NCBI RefSeq assembly: GCF_014653785.1
Contig: NZ_BNAS01000001.1
Span: forward strand, 1,219,042-1,283,041
Direction: 5' to 3'
From: Promicromonospora soli
GTDB taxonomy: Bacteria > Actinomycetota > Actinomycetes > Actinomycetales > Cellulomonadaceae
Length of the DNA: 64,000 bases
Shown: piece after piece, positions 25,171 to 33,759 of the stretch
How positions within the stretch are numbered: the first letter of the stretch is position 1
Layout: each line of letters starts with the position of its first letter
Position numbers and translations under genes: made by a program
Notes under the pieces: model-generated
What the model was told of the DNA's origin: nothing
Database searches by the model: none
The model's input: only the letters and a program-made list of their open reading frames with translations

Positions 25171-26934
25171 TCAGGGGTTGCCGGTTACCGTCGTTCCCGT
25201 CTTGGTCAGGGTGTAGGTGACCGTGTCGCCACTCCAGAAGTGGAACGTCAGGTTCACCGTCCCGTCGTTCACTTCGGCGAAGAACTCCGGGGTGAGGGTG
25301 ATGGTCCCGGCGTCGTAGTTCGGCGAGAACGTGTAGGCGAACTCCTTGTACGACGTCCAGTTCTGCGGACCGGCGTTGGACCCGTCCGCGTACTTGGCCT
25401 CCATCGTCGCGAGCAGGTCCCCCGTGAACGACGTCGGGATCGCGAACGACCCCGTCGTGCCCGAGGCGTTCCGCAGCACCGGCGTCTCCTGGTTGATGAC
25501 CCGGATCGTCCACGGCACGCCACCCGAGAACCGGACCACCAGCTCGTCGGCCGGACCCGGCGTCCGGTTACCCGCCAGCCGCTGCAACAGCGCCGCGGAC
25601 AGCGTGAGCTCGTTGCCCGCGAGGGTGTAGTCGGTCCCGGCGACCAGCGCCGCGCCGTCGTGCAGCAGGGCCTGGAAGCTGGTCCCGTTCGGGTTGAGCG
25701 TCAGGCTCTGGGCCGCGACGGCGCCCGAGGCGGGCACGAACACCAGGTCCGACGACGCCGTCCCCGACCGCTGCGTCCAGCTCGACGAGATCTGGTCGAA
25801 CAGCGCCTGGTCCCGCCACCTGTACGCCGTGCGGTCGAAGTGCTGCCCGTTGTCCCACAGCATCGTCGTGAAGTTGCGCTGACGGGCCGCATACCCGAAG
25901 TACTCGAAGAACTTCAGCTTCTCGCCCTGCTCGACGGTCCCGGTGTGCCGGTCGAACCCGAGCAGCCCGTACTCGCCGATGATTACCGGCACGCCGCGTG
26001 CGGTGAATGCGGAGTGCACCTGGTCGAACGTGTCGGTCAGGCTCTGCTGCACCTCGGCGTTGAACCGGGTGTAGCCGGCGATGTTCACGCTGAACGGCCA
26101 GAACCCGTAGTTGTGCACGGTAGCGATGAGGTTCGGGTCGTTCAGTGCGGCGATCTCGCCGGCCAGCGCATTGAGCTGGGCCGGATCGGAACCCGTGTGC
26201 AGCGTCGGCAGCACCAGCGGCCGGGTCGCGTTCACTCCGCCCGAACCGCGCACGATGCCGTGGAACACCCTGTTGAGCTCGGCCAGCAGCTCGAGCTCCT
26301 GGGCCTCGCCCGAGCTGCCCGCGAACTGCGGCTCGTTGACGCTCTCGAACGTGAGGCGGGGGCTCTCGTCCTTGAATCGCTCGGCGATCTGGGTCCACGT
26401 GTCGGAGTAGCGGTCGAGCACGGCGTCGTGGTTCGTGGGCATGGTGTTCACCCACTGCCAGGAGTCGTGGTGGATGTTGATCATCACGTAGAAACCGTCG
26501 TCCAGCGCCCAGCCCACGATCTCCTCGACGCGGTCGAGGTAGGCCGGGTCGATGGTGTGGTTCGGCGCACCCCCCTGGTGCTGGCTCCACGTGACCGGGA
26601 TGCGGATGCTCTTGAACCCCTGGGCGCGGATCTGGTCCAGGAAGTCCTCGGTGACCCGGGGGTTGCCCCACGACGTCTCGTCGCTGCCGGTGGAGTCGAG
26701 GGTGTTGCCCAGGTTCCAGCCCGGCTGCATGGCGGCGGCGATGTCCGCGATCGTGCCCTTGTTCTTCCCCCTGCCTGTTGCTGCCGTTACTGCTGCGACC
26801 TGCCCGGCCCGCTCGGCGACGCTGCCTGGTTCCGGACTGCTGGTGGTCCCGGCCCCGGCCGCCGGAGCGACCGAAGCGAGGGTGAGTGCGATGCCGGCGA
26901 CAATGCCGGCAAGGGTCCGCGCAGTTCTTTGCAT
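25171..26934 (-). CDS. Secreted GH5 glucanase, copy 2 (GH5-CBM_X2-CBM46)
   Basis: A 587-residue tandem paralogue of the gene at 23164. The signal peptide (1-28) has the same VAPAAGA end but the linker is shorter and unrelated. Catalytic residues are Glu201 (SVNEPQF) and Glu321 (IIGEYG), and the CBM_X2 and CBM46-like modules are retained. A 137-base stretch (26261-26397) is identical to copy 1 at every base. ATG 26934 follows AGAAAGG. A perfect CebR-type operator lies 27 bases upstream, so this copy is probably induced by cellodextrins. Confidence 0.9.
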   Translation of the reverse strand: MQRTARTLAGIVAGIALTLASVAPAAGAGTTSSPEPGSVAERAGQVAAVTAATGRGKNKGTIADIAAAMQPGWNLGNTLDSTGSDETSWGNPRVTEDFLDQIRAQGFKSIRIPVTWSQHQGGAPNHTIDPAYLDRVEEIVGWALDDGFYVMINIHHDSWQWVNTMPTNHDAVLDRYSDTWTQIAERFKDESPRLTFESVNEPQFAGSSGEAQELELLAELNRVFHGIVRGSGGVNATRPLVLPTLHTGSDPAQLNALAGEIAALNDPNLIATVHNYGFWPFSVNIAGYTRFNAEVQQSLTDTFDQVHSAFTARGVPVIIGEYGLLGFDRHTGTVEQGEKLKFFEYFGYAARQRNFTTMLWDNGQHFDRTAYRWRDQALFDQISSSWTQRSGTASSDLVFVPASGAVAAQSLTLNPNGTSFQALLHDGAALVAGTDYTLAGNELTLSAALLQRLAGNRTPGPADELVVRFSGGVPWTIRVINQETPVLRNASGTTGSFAIPTSFTGDLLATMEAKYADGSNAGPQNWTSYKEFAYTFSPNYDAGTITLTPEFFAEVNDGTVNLTFHFWSGDTVTYTLTKTGTTVTGNP

Positions 26935-26961
26935 GACGAGGCCTTTCTCGTTTTGCACCTG

Positions 26962-27003
26962 TGGGAACGCTCCCATGCTGGGGGTGTCAGGGAGTGAAGT
27001 CAA
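26962..27003 (-). promoter_or_regulatory. Promoter and CebR-type operator of GH5 copy 2
   Basis: TTGACT (27003-26998), a 17-nt spacer and CAGCAT (26980-26975) form the promoter. TGGGAGCGTTCCCA (26975-26962) matches the Streptomyces CebR box TGGGAGCGCTCCCA except for one base. It covers the expected transcription start, so a LacI-family repressor bound there would block initiation. Confidence 0.75.
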
Positions 27004-27055
27004 GGGTCAGACGCAAGCGCTTCGATGATCTCGAAATGCGCATACACGCGAGGAC

Positions 27056-27715
27056 TTACGCGAGACCCGCATCCCGGGCCGCGATAGCAGCCTGGACCCG
27101 GGACGCGACGCCGAGCTTGGCGAGCACGCGCGACACATGGGTCTTGGCCGTGGCCTCGCTGATCGTCAGCTCCGCGGCGAGCTGCGCGTTCGACAGGCCG
27201 CCGCCGAGACCCGCGAGCACGTCGCGCTCCCTCGGCGTCAGGTCCGCGGGCAGGGGTGCGACCGGACCGCCCCGGTTGCCGGAACCGTTCAGGTCCCGCG
27301 GCGCGGACAGCTCCGCGATGAGCCGCCGGGTCACCTCCGGCGCCACCACGCCGTCACCGGCCGCGACGTGCCGTACGGCGTCCACCAGCGCGGACGCCTC
27401 AGCGGTCTTCAGGAGGAAGCCTGCCGCACCGGCCCGCAGCGCGCCGAACACGTACTCGTCCAGGTCGAACGTCGTGAGCACGAGCACCTCGGACAGGCCT
27501 TCGTCGACGATCTGCCGGGTCGCGGTCACGCCGTCGGTCCCGGGCATGCGGACGTCCATCAGGACGACGTCGGGGCGCAACGCCCGCGCGTTCGCCACCG
27601 CCACCGCGCCGTCGCCGGCTTCGCCGACCACCTCGATATCGCCTGCCGTCGCGAGCAGCATGCGCAGGCCCGCGCGGATCGCCGCGTGGTCGTCGGCGAG
27701 CAGGACGCGGATCAT
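27056..27715 (-). CDS. NarL/LuxR-family response regulator
   Basis: A 219-residue regulator. The receiver domain (1-120) has acidic pocket Asp8/Asp9, phospho-acceptor Asp54 in LMDVRMPG and the switch Thr/Lys pair (LTTFDLDEY, LKTAEAS). The C-terminal LuxR helix-turn-helix (about 152-205) begins LTPRERDVLAGLGGGLSNAQLA. Its ATG overlaps the stop of the cognate kinase (ATGA). It may bind the CATCC-N3-GGATG palindrome at 29061, upstream of the kinase and the divergent GAP-family gene. Confidence 0.95.
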   Translation of the reverse strand: MIRVLLADDHAAIRAGLRMLLATAGDIEVVGEAGDGAVAVANARALRPDVVLMDVRMPGTDGVTATRQIVDEGLSEVLVLTTFDLDEYVFGALRAGAAGFLLKTAEASALVDAVRHVAAGDGVVAPEVTRRLIAELSAPRDLNGSGNRGGPVAPLPADLTPRERDVLAGLGGGLSNAQLAAELTISEATAKTHVSRVLAKLGVASRVQAAIAARDAGLA

Positions 27716-29025
27716 GCGCGGACTTCCGGCGTCGGCCGATCCGCCGAGGCCGCCGCGACGAGGCGGTCGGGCAGCGGGAGGACCGCCCGGACCCGCCATC
27801 CTGTGCCGACCGGCCCGGCCTCGAACGATCCGCCGAGGGACTCGACCCGCTCCCGCATCGACACCATCCCGATCCCGCTCCCGCCTCCGACGTCGGCCCG
27901 GTCGCGGGGAGCGTCGCCAGGGCGGGGGCCGACGTCCTGCACCTCGAGCTCCAGGCTCTCGCGCGCGGCGAGGTAGAGCTCGGCACGGATGCCGCCGTGC
28001 TTGTGCACGTTCGTCAGCGCCTCCCGCACCACCCGGTACACCGCGTGGTCCACCGCTGCGGGCAGGACCGTGGCACCGGAGAGCACGCCCTCGGGATCCG
28101 TCACCGCCAGGTCCAGTCCCGCGAGCCGTGCCTGCTCCAGCACGGGGGCCAGCTGGGCGGCGCGTGGCGCGGCCAGCAGGTCCGAGCTGCCCGACCCGGA
28201 CGACGACGCCGCGCTGCTGTGCAGCACCCTGATCATCGCCTGCATGTCCTCCAGCGACGCCAGGCTCTCCGCGCGGATGCTGCGCAGTGCCGCGCGGTCG
28301 CGCTCCGGTTCGGCCGCGCCCGCGAGCGCTGCGCCCGAGGTGATTGCTATCGCGGAAAGGTGCGAGGCGACGACGTCGTGCAGGTCGCGGGCGACGGCGG
28401 TCCGCTCGGCGCGGACGGCGTCGTGCCGCGCGGACTCGGCGAGGCGCAGGAGCGCGGTGCCGCGTTCCCGCTCGAGCCGTCCGCGCTCGTGCGCCGCGGC
28501 GGTGAGCTCCCGGCCCTGACGCACGTTCGCGCCCCACCACATCGGCATGACGAGGAGGGTGACCGCCTGGAGCCCGGCGAGGATCGCGAATCGGGCTTCG
28601 CCCGTGATCTCGCCGATCACGATCATCAGCGCGAGCGAGGCGAGGGCGACGCCGACGGCGGTGACCCGCCGCGCCGTCGGGCGGCCGTGCAGGTGGACCG
28701 CGTACAGCGCCTCCCACAGGATCACGATCAGGCCGACGCTGCCGCCGAGCGCGACGTCGGCGCCGAAGGCGACGGTGGCCACGCCGAGCGCGCCGAGCGG
28801 GTGGATCCGGCGCCAGACCAGCGCGGTGCAGCCGACGACGGCGGGGATCACGAACCACCAGGACGGCACGTCCGGGGGTCCGCTCCAGGACGTCCTGACC
28901 AGACCGAGGGCGTCGAGCGCAAGCGCGATGGCGAGGAGGCCCGCTGCCGTGATGACGTCACCGCGCCGGTCTTCGGCCATGACTACCTTGGCGACGGGCG
29001 CGATCAGGTCGGTCGGGCGGGGCAT
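27712..29025 (-). CDS. Sensor histidine kinase (HisKA_3 family)
   Basis: A 437-residue membrane kinase. About four to five helices fill residues 24-165 with almost no extracellular loop, as in intramembrane-sensing kinases. The dimerisation/phospho-acceptor helix reads ERTAVARDLHDVVASHL with His216. An HATPase_c domain follows (HAVYRVVREALTNVHKHGG N-box, GSGIGMVSMRERVESLGG G-box). An ATG at 28980 is an alternative start. It pairs with the regulator at 27056. Confidence 0.95.
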   Translation of the reverse strand: MPRPTDLIAPVAKVVMAEDRRGDVITAAGLLAIALALDALGLVRTSWSGPPDVPSWWFVIPAVVGCTALVWRRIHPLGALGVATVAFGADVALGGSVGLIVILWEALYAVHLHGRPTARRVTAVGVALASLALMIVIGEITGEARFAILAGLQAVTLLVMPMWWGANVRQGRELTAAAHERGRLERERGTALLRLAESARHDAVRAERTAVARDLHDVVASHLSAIAITSGAALAGAAEPERDRAALRSIRAESLASLEDMQAMIRVLHSSAASSSGSGSSDLLAAPRAAQLAPVLEQARLAGLDLAVTDPEGVLSGATVLPAAVDHAVYRVVREALTNVHKHGGIRAELYLAARESLELEVQDVGPRPGDAPRDRADVGGGSGIGMVSMRERVESLGGSFEAGPVGTGWRVRAVLPLPDRLVAAASADRPTPEVRA

Positions 29026-29060
29026 GCCACCATCTCAGCACGCGGAGGCGCGGCCCGGGT

Positions 29061-29073
29061 CATCCGAAGGATG
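29061..29073. promoter_or_regulatory. Candidate response-regulator operator
   Basis: CATCCGAAGGATG, a perfect CATCC-N3-GGATG palindrome, lies in the 108-base gap between the divergent histidine kinase and GAP-family genes. NarL-type regulators bind such inverted repeats. Confidence 0.4.
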
Positions 29074-29133
29074 TACGCGGTCTCGGCGGTTCGGCCGATG
29101 CGCACGCACAGGGTCTGCACCAGGCTGGGCGGC

Positions 29134-29976
29134 ATGGACATCTTCTCCAGCGAGCTCACGGGTGCCACGCTGTTCGGCGCACTGGCCGTGCTCGCGCTCA
29201 TCGACTCCACGAGCTTCGGCACGCTGCTCATCCCCGTGTGGCTGCTCATGTCGCCCGGACGGGTGCGCGTGGGGCGGATGGTCATCTACCTCGGGTCGAT
29301 CGCCGGGTTCTATGCGCTGGTCGGGCTCGTCATCCTGCTCGGCGCGGGCGCTATGAGCGACACGCTCGCCACCGTGTCCAGCACCCGCCCGTTCCTGATC
29401 GCGCAGCTGCTGATCGGCGTGGGGCTGTTCGCGTGGAGCTTCAAGCTGGAGCCGGTGGGGGGCCGCAGGTCCGCGGAACCGGTGGCAAGCGCCACCGCGG
29501 CGGGCACGGGGCCTGTGGCTGGCGCAGGGTCTGTGGCCGGCACAGCAGCGCCGGCGACAGAGACCGGGGCGGGGGCCGACCAACCTGCCGCGCCTACGGG
29601 AAAGCTGAGCCGGTGGCGCGAGCGCGTGCTGGGCAGCGAGTCGGGCAGCGGGCTCGCGCTGGCCACTCTGGCGGTCGGGGCCGGGCTGGTCGAGGTCGCG
29701 ACGATGCTCCCCTACCTCGCGGCACTCGGCCTGATCGGGACGCAGGGTCCCGGCTGGCCGACGTCGGGCCTCTGGATCCTGGGGTACTGCCTGGTCATGA
29801 TCGCGCCCGCCCTGGTGCTGACCGCGGCGCGCGTGCTCGCCGCACGGCTCGTGGCGGGTCCGCTCGGGCGGCTCGACAGCTGGCTCACCCGGAACGCGGC
29901 GAGCACCACCGCCTGGGTGGTCGGGATCGTGGGGTTCCTCGTGGCCCGAGACGCGATCAGCCGCCTCTGGGGCTGA
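29134..29976 (+). CDS. GAP family integral membrane protein (Sap, sulfolipid-1-addressing-like)
   Basis: A 280-residue membrane protein of the LysE-like GAP/Sap family, which in mycobacteria takes part in glycolipid transport. Six helices are expected: about residues 10-38, 44-66, 78-100, 165-190, 195-225 and 255-275. A long Ala/Gly/Thr-rich cytoplasmic loop (about 105-155) splits them three and three. The start at MDIFSSELTG follows GGGCGG; an ATG 12 codons upstream is possible. Divergent from the two-component system, so it may be its target. Confidence 0.8.
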   Translation: MDIFSSELTGATLFGALAVLALIDSTSFGTLLIPVWLLMSPGRVRVGRMVIYLGSIAGFYALVGLVILLGAGAMSDTLATVSSTRPFLIAQLLIGVGLFAWSFKLEPVGGRRSAEPVASATAAGTGPVAGAGSVAGTAAPATETGAGADQPAAPTGKLSRWRERVLGSESGSGLALATLAVGAGLVEVATMLPYLAALGLIGTQGPGWPTSGLWILGYCLVMIAPALVLTAARVLAARLVAGPLGRLDSWLTRNAASTTAWVVGIVGFLVARDAISRLWG

Positions 29977-29997
29977 CCCAGCCCGGTGCCCGTTCCG

Positions 29998-30038
29998 CTG
30001 GTCGAGCTTGTCGAGACCGGCTCGACAAGCTCGACCAG
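29998..30038. repeat. Intergenic palindrome of the GTCGAGCTTGTCGAG type
   Basis: A perfect 18-bp stem (CTGGTCGAGCTTGTCGAG) around ACCGG. It lies between the convergent GAP-family gene and ilvE and probably terminates both. Sequences of this type are scattered in many high-GC actinobacterial genomes. Confidence 0.8.
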
Positions 30039-30050
30039 CGAGCGCGGTGA

Positions 30051-31181
30051 TCAGGCCAGACGGCGCATCCAGCTGTGCCGGTCCTCGGCCCGGCCGTACT
30101 GGATGTCGGTGAGCTCCTGGCGGATCGCCATCGTGAGCTCGCCGGGCTCCCCGCCGTTGATCTCGTGGTCGAACGTCGCCCCGGCGAGACGCCCCACCGG
30201 CGTCACGACGGCGGCCGTGCCGCACGCGAAGAACTCCTTGACCGTGCCGGACTCGAGCCCGGACACGACCTCCGCGAGCGGGATCCGCCGCTCGACGACC
30301 TGGTACCCGCGGTCGGCGGCGAGCTGCAGCACCGAGGCGCGCGTGATCCCCTCCAGGATCGAGCCGAGCTCCGGCGTGTGCAGGGTCCCGTCGTCCATCA
30401 CGAGGAAGACGTTCATGCCGCCGAGCTCCTCGAGGTACGTGCTGGTCGCGGCGTCGAGGAAGCACACCTGGTCGAAGCCCTGCTCCTGCGCCTCGCGCTG
30501 CGGCAGCAGGCTCGCCGCGTAGTTGCCGCCGAACTTCGCGTCGCCGGTTCCCCCGGGCGGCCCGGCCCGGTGGTACTCCTCGGACACGTAGATCGAGACC
30601 GGCCGCACGCCGCCCGAGAAGTACGGGCCGACGGGCGAGGCGATCACCAGGTACTCGACCTCGAGTGCCGGGCGCACGCCCAGGAACGCCTCGGACGCGT
30701 ACATGAAGGGCCGCAGGTAGAGGGACGAGTCCTCGCCGTCGGGCACCCAGGCGATGTCGGTACGGACCAGGGCGGCCAGCGACCCGATGAAGTCGTCCAC
30801 GCTGAGCGCGGGCAGGGCGAGGCGGTGCGCGGACCGGGCGAAGCGCGCGGCGTTCCGGTCCGGACGGAACGTCCAGACGGAACCGTCGGAGTGCTTGTAC
30901 GCCTTGAGGCCCTCGAAGATCTCCTGCGCGTAGTGCAGCACCGCGGTCGCCGGGTCGAGCTGGAGCGGACCGTACTTCTCGATCCGCCGGTCCTTCCAGC
31001 CGTCGGTGCTGGTCCAGGAGATCCGCGCCATGTGGTCGGTGAACGCGGTCCCGAACTTCGGTGCGCGGAGCGCCTCGGCGCGCTCGGCGTCCGGGGTGGG
31101 CGTGTCAGTGTGCCGCACGTCGAAGAGCGCGACCAGGTCTTCGAGCCGGGTCGGGAGGATGGGGTCCGTCGTCGTTGTCAT
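30051..31181 (-). CDS. ilvE: Branched-chain amino acid aminotransferase
   Basis: A fold-type IV PLP enzyme that makes Leu, Ile and Val from their 2-oxo acids with glutamate. The PLP lysine is Lys216 in GTGDAKFGGNYAAS. LEELGGMNVF and the late CGTAAVVTPVG phosphate-binding loop are in place. At 376 residues it matches the actinobacterial BCAT size. ATG 31181 follows GAAAGG; a further in-frame ATG at 31196 lacks an RBS. Confidence 0.96.
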   Translation of the reverse strand: MTTTTDPILPTRLEDLVALFDVRHTDTPTPDAERAEALRAPKFGTAFTDHMARISWTSTDGWKDRRIEKYGPLQLDPATAVLHYAQEIFEGLKAYKHSDGSVWTFRPDRNAARFARSAHRLALPALSVDDFIGSLAALVRTDIAWVPDGEDSSLYLRPFMYASEAFLGVRPALEVEYLVIASPVGPYFSGGVRPVSIYVSEEYHRAGPPGGTGDAKFGGNYAASLLPQREAQEQGFDQVCFLDAATSTYLEELGGMNVFLVMDDGTLHTPELGSILEGITRASVLQLAADRGYQVVERRIPLAEVVSGLESGTVKEFFACGTAAVVTPVGRLAGATFDHEINGGEPGELTMAIRQELTDIQYGRAEDRHSWMRRLA

Positions 31182-31285
31182 GTCGATGCCTTTCACCGGA
31201 TGCTTTGGTCAGTCTTCCACGCCCGGCAAGGCATAAGGAGCATTCCGAGCCGGGCGCCTGCCCGGACGGCTTTCGACGTACGAAA

Positions 31286-31323
31286 GCGGCGCCCGGGTTC
31301 GGTCTGCGTGACCCGGGCGCCGC
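31286..31323 (-). terminator. Terminator downstream of leuB
   Basis: A 13-bp perfect stem GCGGCGCCCGGGT with a 12-nt loop, 67 bases after the leuB stop. A smaller stem, GCTTTCG-N5-CGAAAGC (31269-31287), abuts it. The remainder of the 209-base gap before ilvE shows nothing else I can name. Confidence 0.75.
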
Positions 31324-31390
31324 CCTCTTACCCCACGAAGTGTCCTCGCGCTGCGGTACTTCGCGAGGGCCCCGAGGGATCGTTCAGCTG

Positions 31391-32449
31391 CTACTCGGTC
31401 ACGCGGGCCGCGATGTCGCGGCCTACCTGGTCGGTGGTGCGTACAGCGTCGCCGCGGGCCGCGAGGTCCGCCGCCACGGCGCCCTGGACCCGCGCGGACT
31501 CGGCCGCGAAGCCCAGGTGGTCGAGAAGAAGGGCCACCGAGAGGATGGTCGCGGTGGGGTCGGCCTTGCCCTGGCCCGCGATGTCGGGCGCCGAGCCGTG
31601 CACCGGCTCGAACATCGACGGCGCGGTGCGGTCCGGGTTGATGTTGGCCGACGCGGCCAGCCCGATGCCGCCCGTGATCGCGGCGGCCTGGTCGGTGAGG
31701 ATGTCACCGAAGAGGTTGTCCGTGACGATCACGTCGAACCGGCTCGGGTTGGTCGTGAGGTAGATGGTCGCGGCGTCCACGTGCGCGTAGTCGGTGGTGA
31801 CGTCGGGGAACTCCGCGTTCACCTTCTCGACGGTGCGACGCCACAGGTGGCCGGCGTGGACCAGCACGTTGTGCTTGTGCACCAGCGTGAGGTGCTTGCG
31901 CTCGCGGGCGCTGGCGCGGGCGAACGCGTCACGGACCACGCGCTCGACGCCGAAAGCGGTGTTGACCGAGACCTCGGTGGCGATCTCGTGCGGCGTGCCC
32001 ACACGCAGCGCACCGCCGTTGCCGACGTACGGGCCCTCGGTGCCCTCACGGACCACGACGAAGTCGATCTCGCCCGGGTTGGCCAGCGGGCTGGAGACAC
32101 CCTCGTACAGCTTGGTCGGGCGCAGGTTCACGTAGTGGTCCAGCGCGAAGCGCAGCTTGAGCAGCAGGCCGCGCTCCAGCACGCCGCTCGGGACCGACGG
32201 GTCACCGATGGCGCCCAGCAGGATCGCGTCGTGACCCTTGATCTTCTCGAGGTCCTCGTCGGTGAGGGTCTCGCCGGTCGCGTGCCAGCGGCGCGCGCCG
32301 AGGTCGAACTCGGTGGTGGAGAGCTTGGTGCCCGACGGCGCCAGCGCCGCCTCCAGGACCGAGAGGCCCTGCTCCACGACCTCGGTCCCGATGCCGTCAC
32401 CTGCGACCACTGCGAGGTCGATGCCGCCTGTCGTACCCACCTGTGCCAT
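31391..32449 (-). CDS. leuB: 3-isopropylmalate dehydrogenase
   Basis: Oxidatively decarboxylates 3-isopropylmalate in leucine synthesis. The 352-residue protein has the IDH/IMDH signature [23 protein letters not shown] and the substrate-binding VREGTEGPY. The start MAQVGTTGG lies seven bases after a TAGGCT -10 hexamer, so the mRNA is probably leaderless. It is transcribed alone. Confidence 0.96.
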   Translation of the reverse strand: MAQVGTTGGIDLAVVAGDGIGTEVVEQGLSVLEAALAPSGTKLSTTEFDLGARRWHATGETLTDEDLEKIKGHDAILLGAIGDPSVPSGVLERGLLLKLRFALDHYVNLRPTKLYEGVSSPLANPGEIDFVVVREGTEGPYVGNGGALRVGTPHEIATEVSVNTAFGVERVVRDAFARASARERKHLTLVHKHNVLVHAGHLWRRTVEKVNAEFPDVTTDYAHVDAATIYLTTNPSRFDVIVTDNLFGDILTDQAAAITGGIGLAASANINPDRTAPSMFEPVHGSAPDIAGQGKADPTATILSVALLLDHLGFAAESARVQGAVAADLAARGDAVRTTDQVGRDIAARVTE

Positions 32450-32455
32450 GTCCGG

Positions 32456-32495
32456 AGCCTACGCGGGTGACAAACGGGATGAGACGCGGGTCTCA
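32456..32495 (-). promoter_or_regulatory. leuB promoter with operator-like palindrome
   Basis: TAGGCT (32461-32456) puts the transcription start on the A of the leuB ATG. The perfect palindrome TGAGAC-N4-GTCTCA (32480-32495) covers the -35 region. An IclR-type leucine regulator (NdgR/LtbR family, known to act on leu genes in actinobacteria) is a candidate ligand, by inference only. Confidence 0.55.
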
Positions 32496-32553
32496 CGGAA
32501 TGGACGACGACATCGGACACAGCTCGGCGCCGCCACCGGCCGGTCCGTACAGG

Positions 32554-33099
32554 TCAGGCGAACGACCAGGCCGTCGCCCCGCCGGGATCCCGCACGTACA
32601 GCGCGTTGGCCTTGGTGGGGGTCACCCGGTACACGTGCCACGGGGCCGGTCCCGCCGACGGCGCGCTGTACGGAGCGGTCAGCGCGCTGCCGGACTCGTC
32701 CGGCTCCGCCGGCCAGCCACCGTCGACCGCCACCTTTGCGATGTGCGCCACCGTTGCGGGGTCGGTCACCAGCTCGGCGATGCCCTCCACGACCACGTCG
32801 TAGTCGTCGGTCGCGACCGCGATGGTGCACCGCGGTTCGCGCTCCATGTTCCGCCCCTTGCGGGCGCTTCGGCCGGACACCACGTAGAACCCGCCGGCGT
32901 CCCAGAACGCCCCCACACCGGTGGTGTGCGGGCTCCCGTCGGGGTTGATCGTGGTGAGCCAGTGCGAGTGCCGGTCGGGCCCCTGGCCGCCTGGAGCCTG
33001 GTCGCCGACGTCGGCGAGGGATGCGGCGACGGTCTCCCACTCCAGCGGCTGGAGGCCGTAGAGATCAGCCAGATTCTTGGACTTCACGGGTGTGCTCAT
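32554..33099 (-). CDS. Pyridoxamine 5'-phosphate oxidase family protein
   Basis: A 181-residue flavin split-barrel protein. HWLTTINPDGSPHTTGVGAFWDAGGFYVVSG and the RCTIAVATDDYDVVVEGIAELVTD strand pair are typical of the PNPOx-like / F420-dependent branch. It probably binds FMN or F420 and reduces an unknown small molecule. It is separated from leuB by about 100 bases and reads in the same direction. Confidence 0.88.
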   Translation of the reverse strand: MSTPVKSKNLADLYGLQPLEWETVAASLADVGDQAPGGQGPDRHSHWLTTINPDGSPHTTGVGAFWDAGGFYVVSGRSARKGRNMEREPRCTIAVATDDYDVVVEGIAELVTDPATVAHIAKVAVDGGWPAEPDESGSALTAPYSAPSAGPAPWHVYRVTPTKANALYVRDPGGATAWSFA

Positions 33100-33155
33100 G
33101 CCTGACCGACGACGCCGGGGGCCGGAAGTCATCGGCGCCGTGCTCGCTCGCCCGG

Positions 33156-33554
33156 CTATTGCTCCCGTGACGAGAGCACACAGAACTCGTTGCCGTCCGG
33201 GTCCGCCAGAACGGTCCACGTCGCGTCCGCCGGCTGCCCGACGTCGATCACCGTCGCGCCGAGCTCGACCAGCCGGGCGATCTCGGCGTCCCGGTCGTCG
33301 CTCGTGTGCGGCGCGAAGTCCCAGTGCAGACGGTTCTTGCCGGACTTCTCGTGCTCGACGGGCACGAACACCATGCCCGGCGGAACCTGATGGAAGTCCA
33401 GCTTCTCCGAGAGCTCGAGCGCCCAGGGCGGCACCAGCACCGACTCCTCGTCCGTCTCGAAGATGGCCTCCCAGCCGAGGGCCTCCGCCCACCAGCGAGC
33501 CAGCTTCTTGTGGTCGGTGGACTCCACCACGGTCGAGTACCAGCGCAGCGCCAT
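33156..33554 (-). CDS. VOC family (glyoxalase-like) protein
   Basis: A 132-residue paired beta-alpha-beta-beta-beta protein. WYSTVVESTDHKKLARWWAEALGWE is the usual first module and TWTVLADPDGNEFCVLS the end of the second. The start at 33554 has GAAGGG at 8-base spacing; the ATG two codons earlier (33560) is too close to it. The substrate is unknown. The 33555-33759 gap holds only the terminator of the ASCH gene. Confidence 0.85.
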   Translation of the reverse strand: MALRWYSTVVESTDHKKLARWWAEALGWEAIFETDEESVLVPPWALELSEKLDFHQVPPGMVFVPVEHEKSGKNRLHWDFAPHTSDDRDAEIARLVELGATVIDVGQPADATWTVLADPDGNEFCVLSSREQ

Positions 33555-33724
33555 TGCCATCGCCCTTCTTGTGACCAGTGACCCGCGATCCGGGCCCGAT
33601 AGCCACACGCTAGGACGAGACACTGACACTCGCGATGACTTCGGCGCGCCACGCCCGATGCCGACCGCGGCGTGACGCCGTAACGGCCGCTTCGCCTGGC
33701 TGATCCTGACCCCGGCATGAGCCG

Positions 33725-33745
33725 CCCGGGCCTCAGCGGCCCGGG
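33725..33745 (-). terminator. Hairpin terminator after the ASCH gene
   Basis: CCCGGGCC-N5-GGCCCGGG, 15 bases after the ASCH-domain gene stop. No T-run follows. Confidence 0.55.
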
Positions 33746-33759
33746 CTGGACCGGACGAG

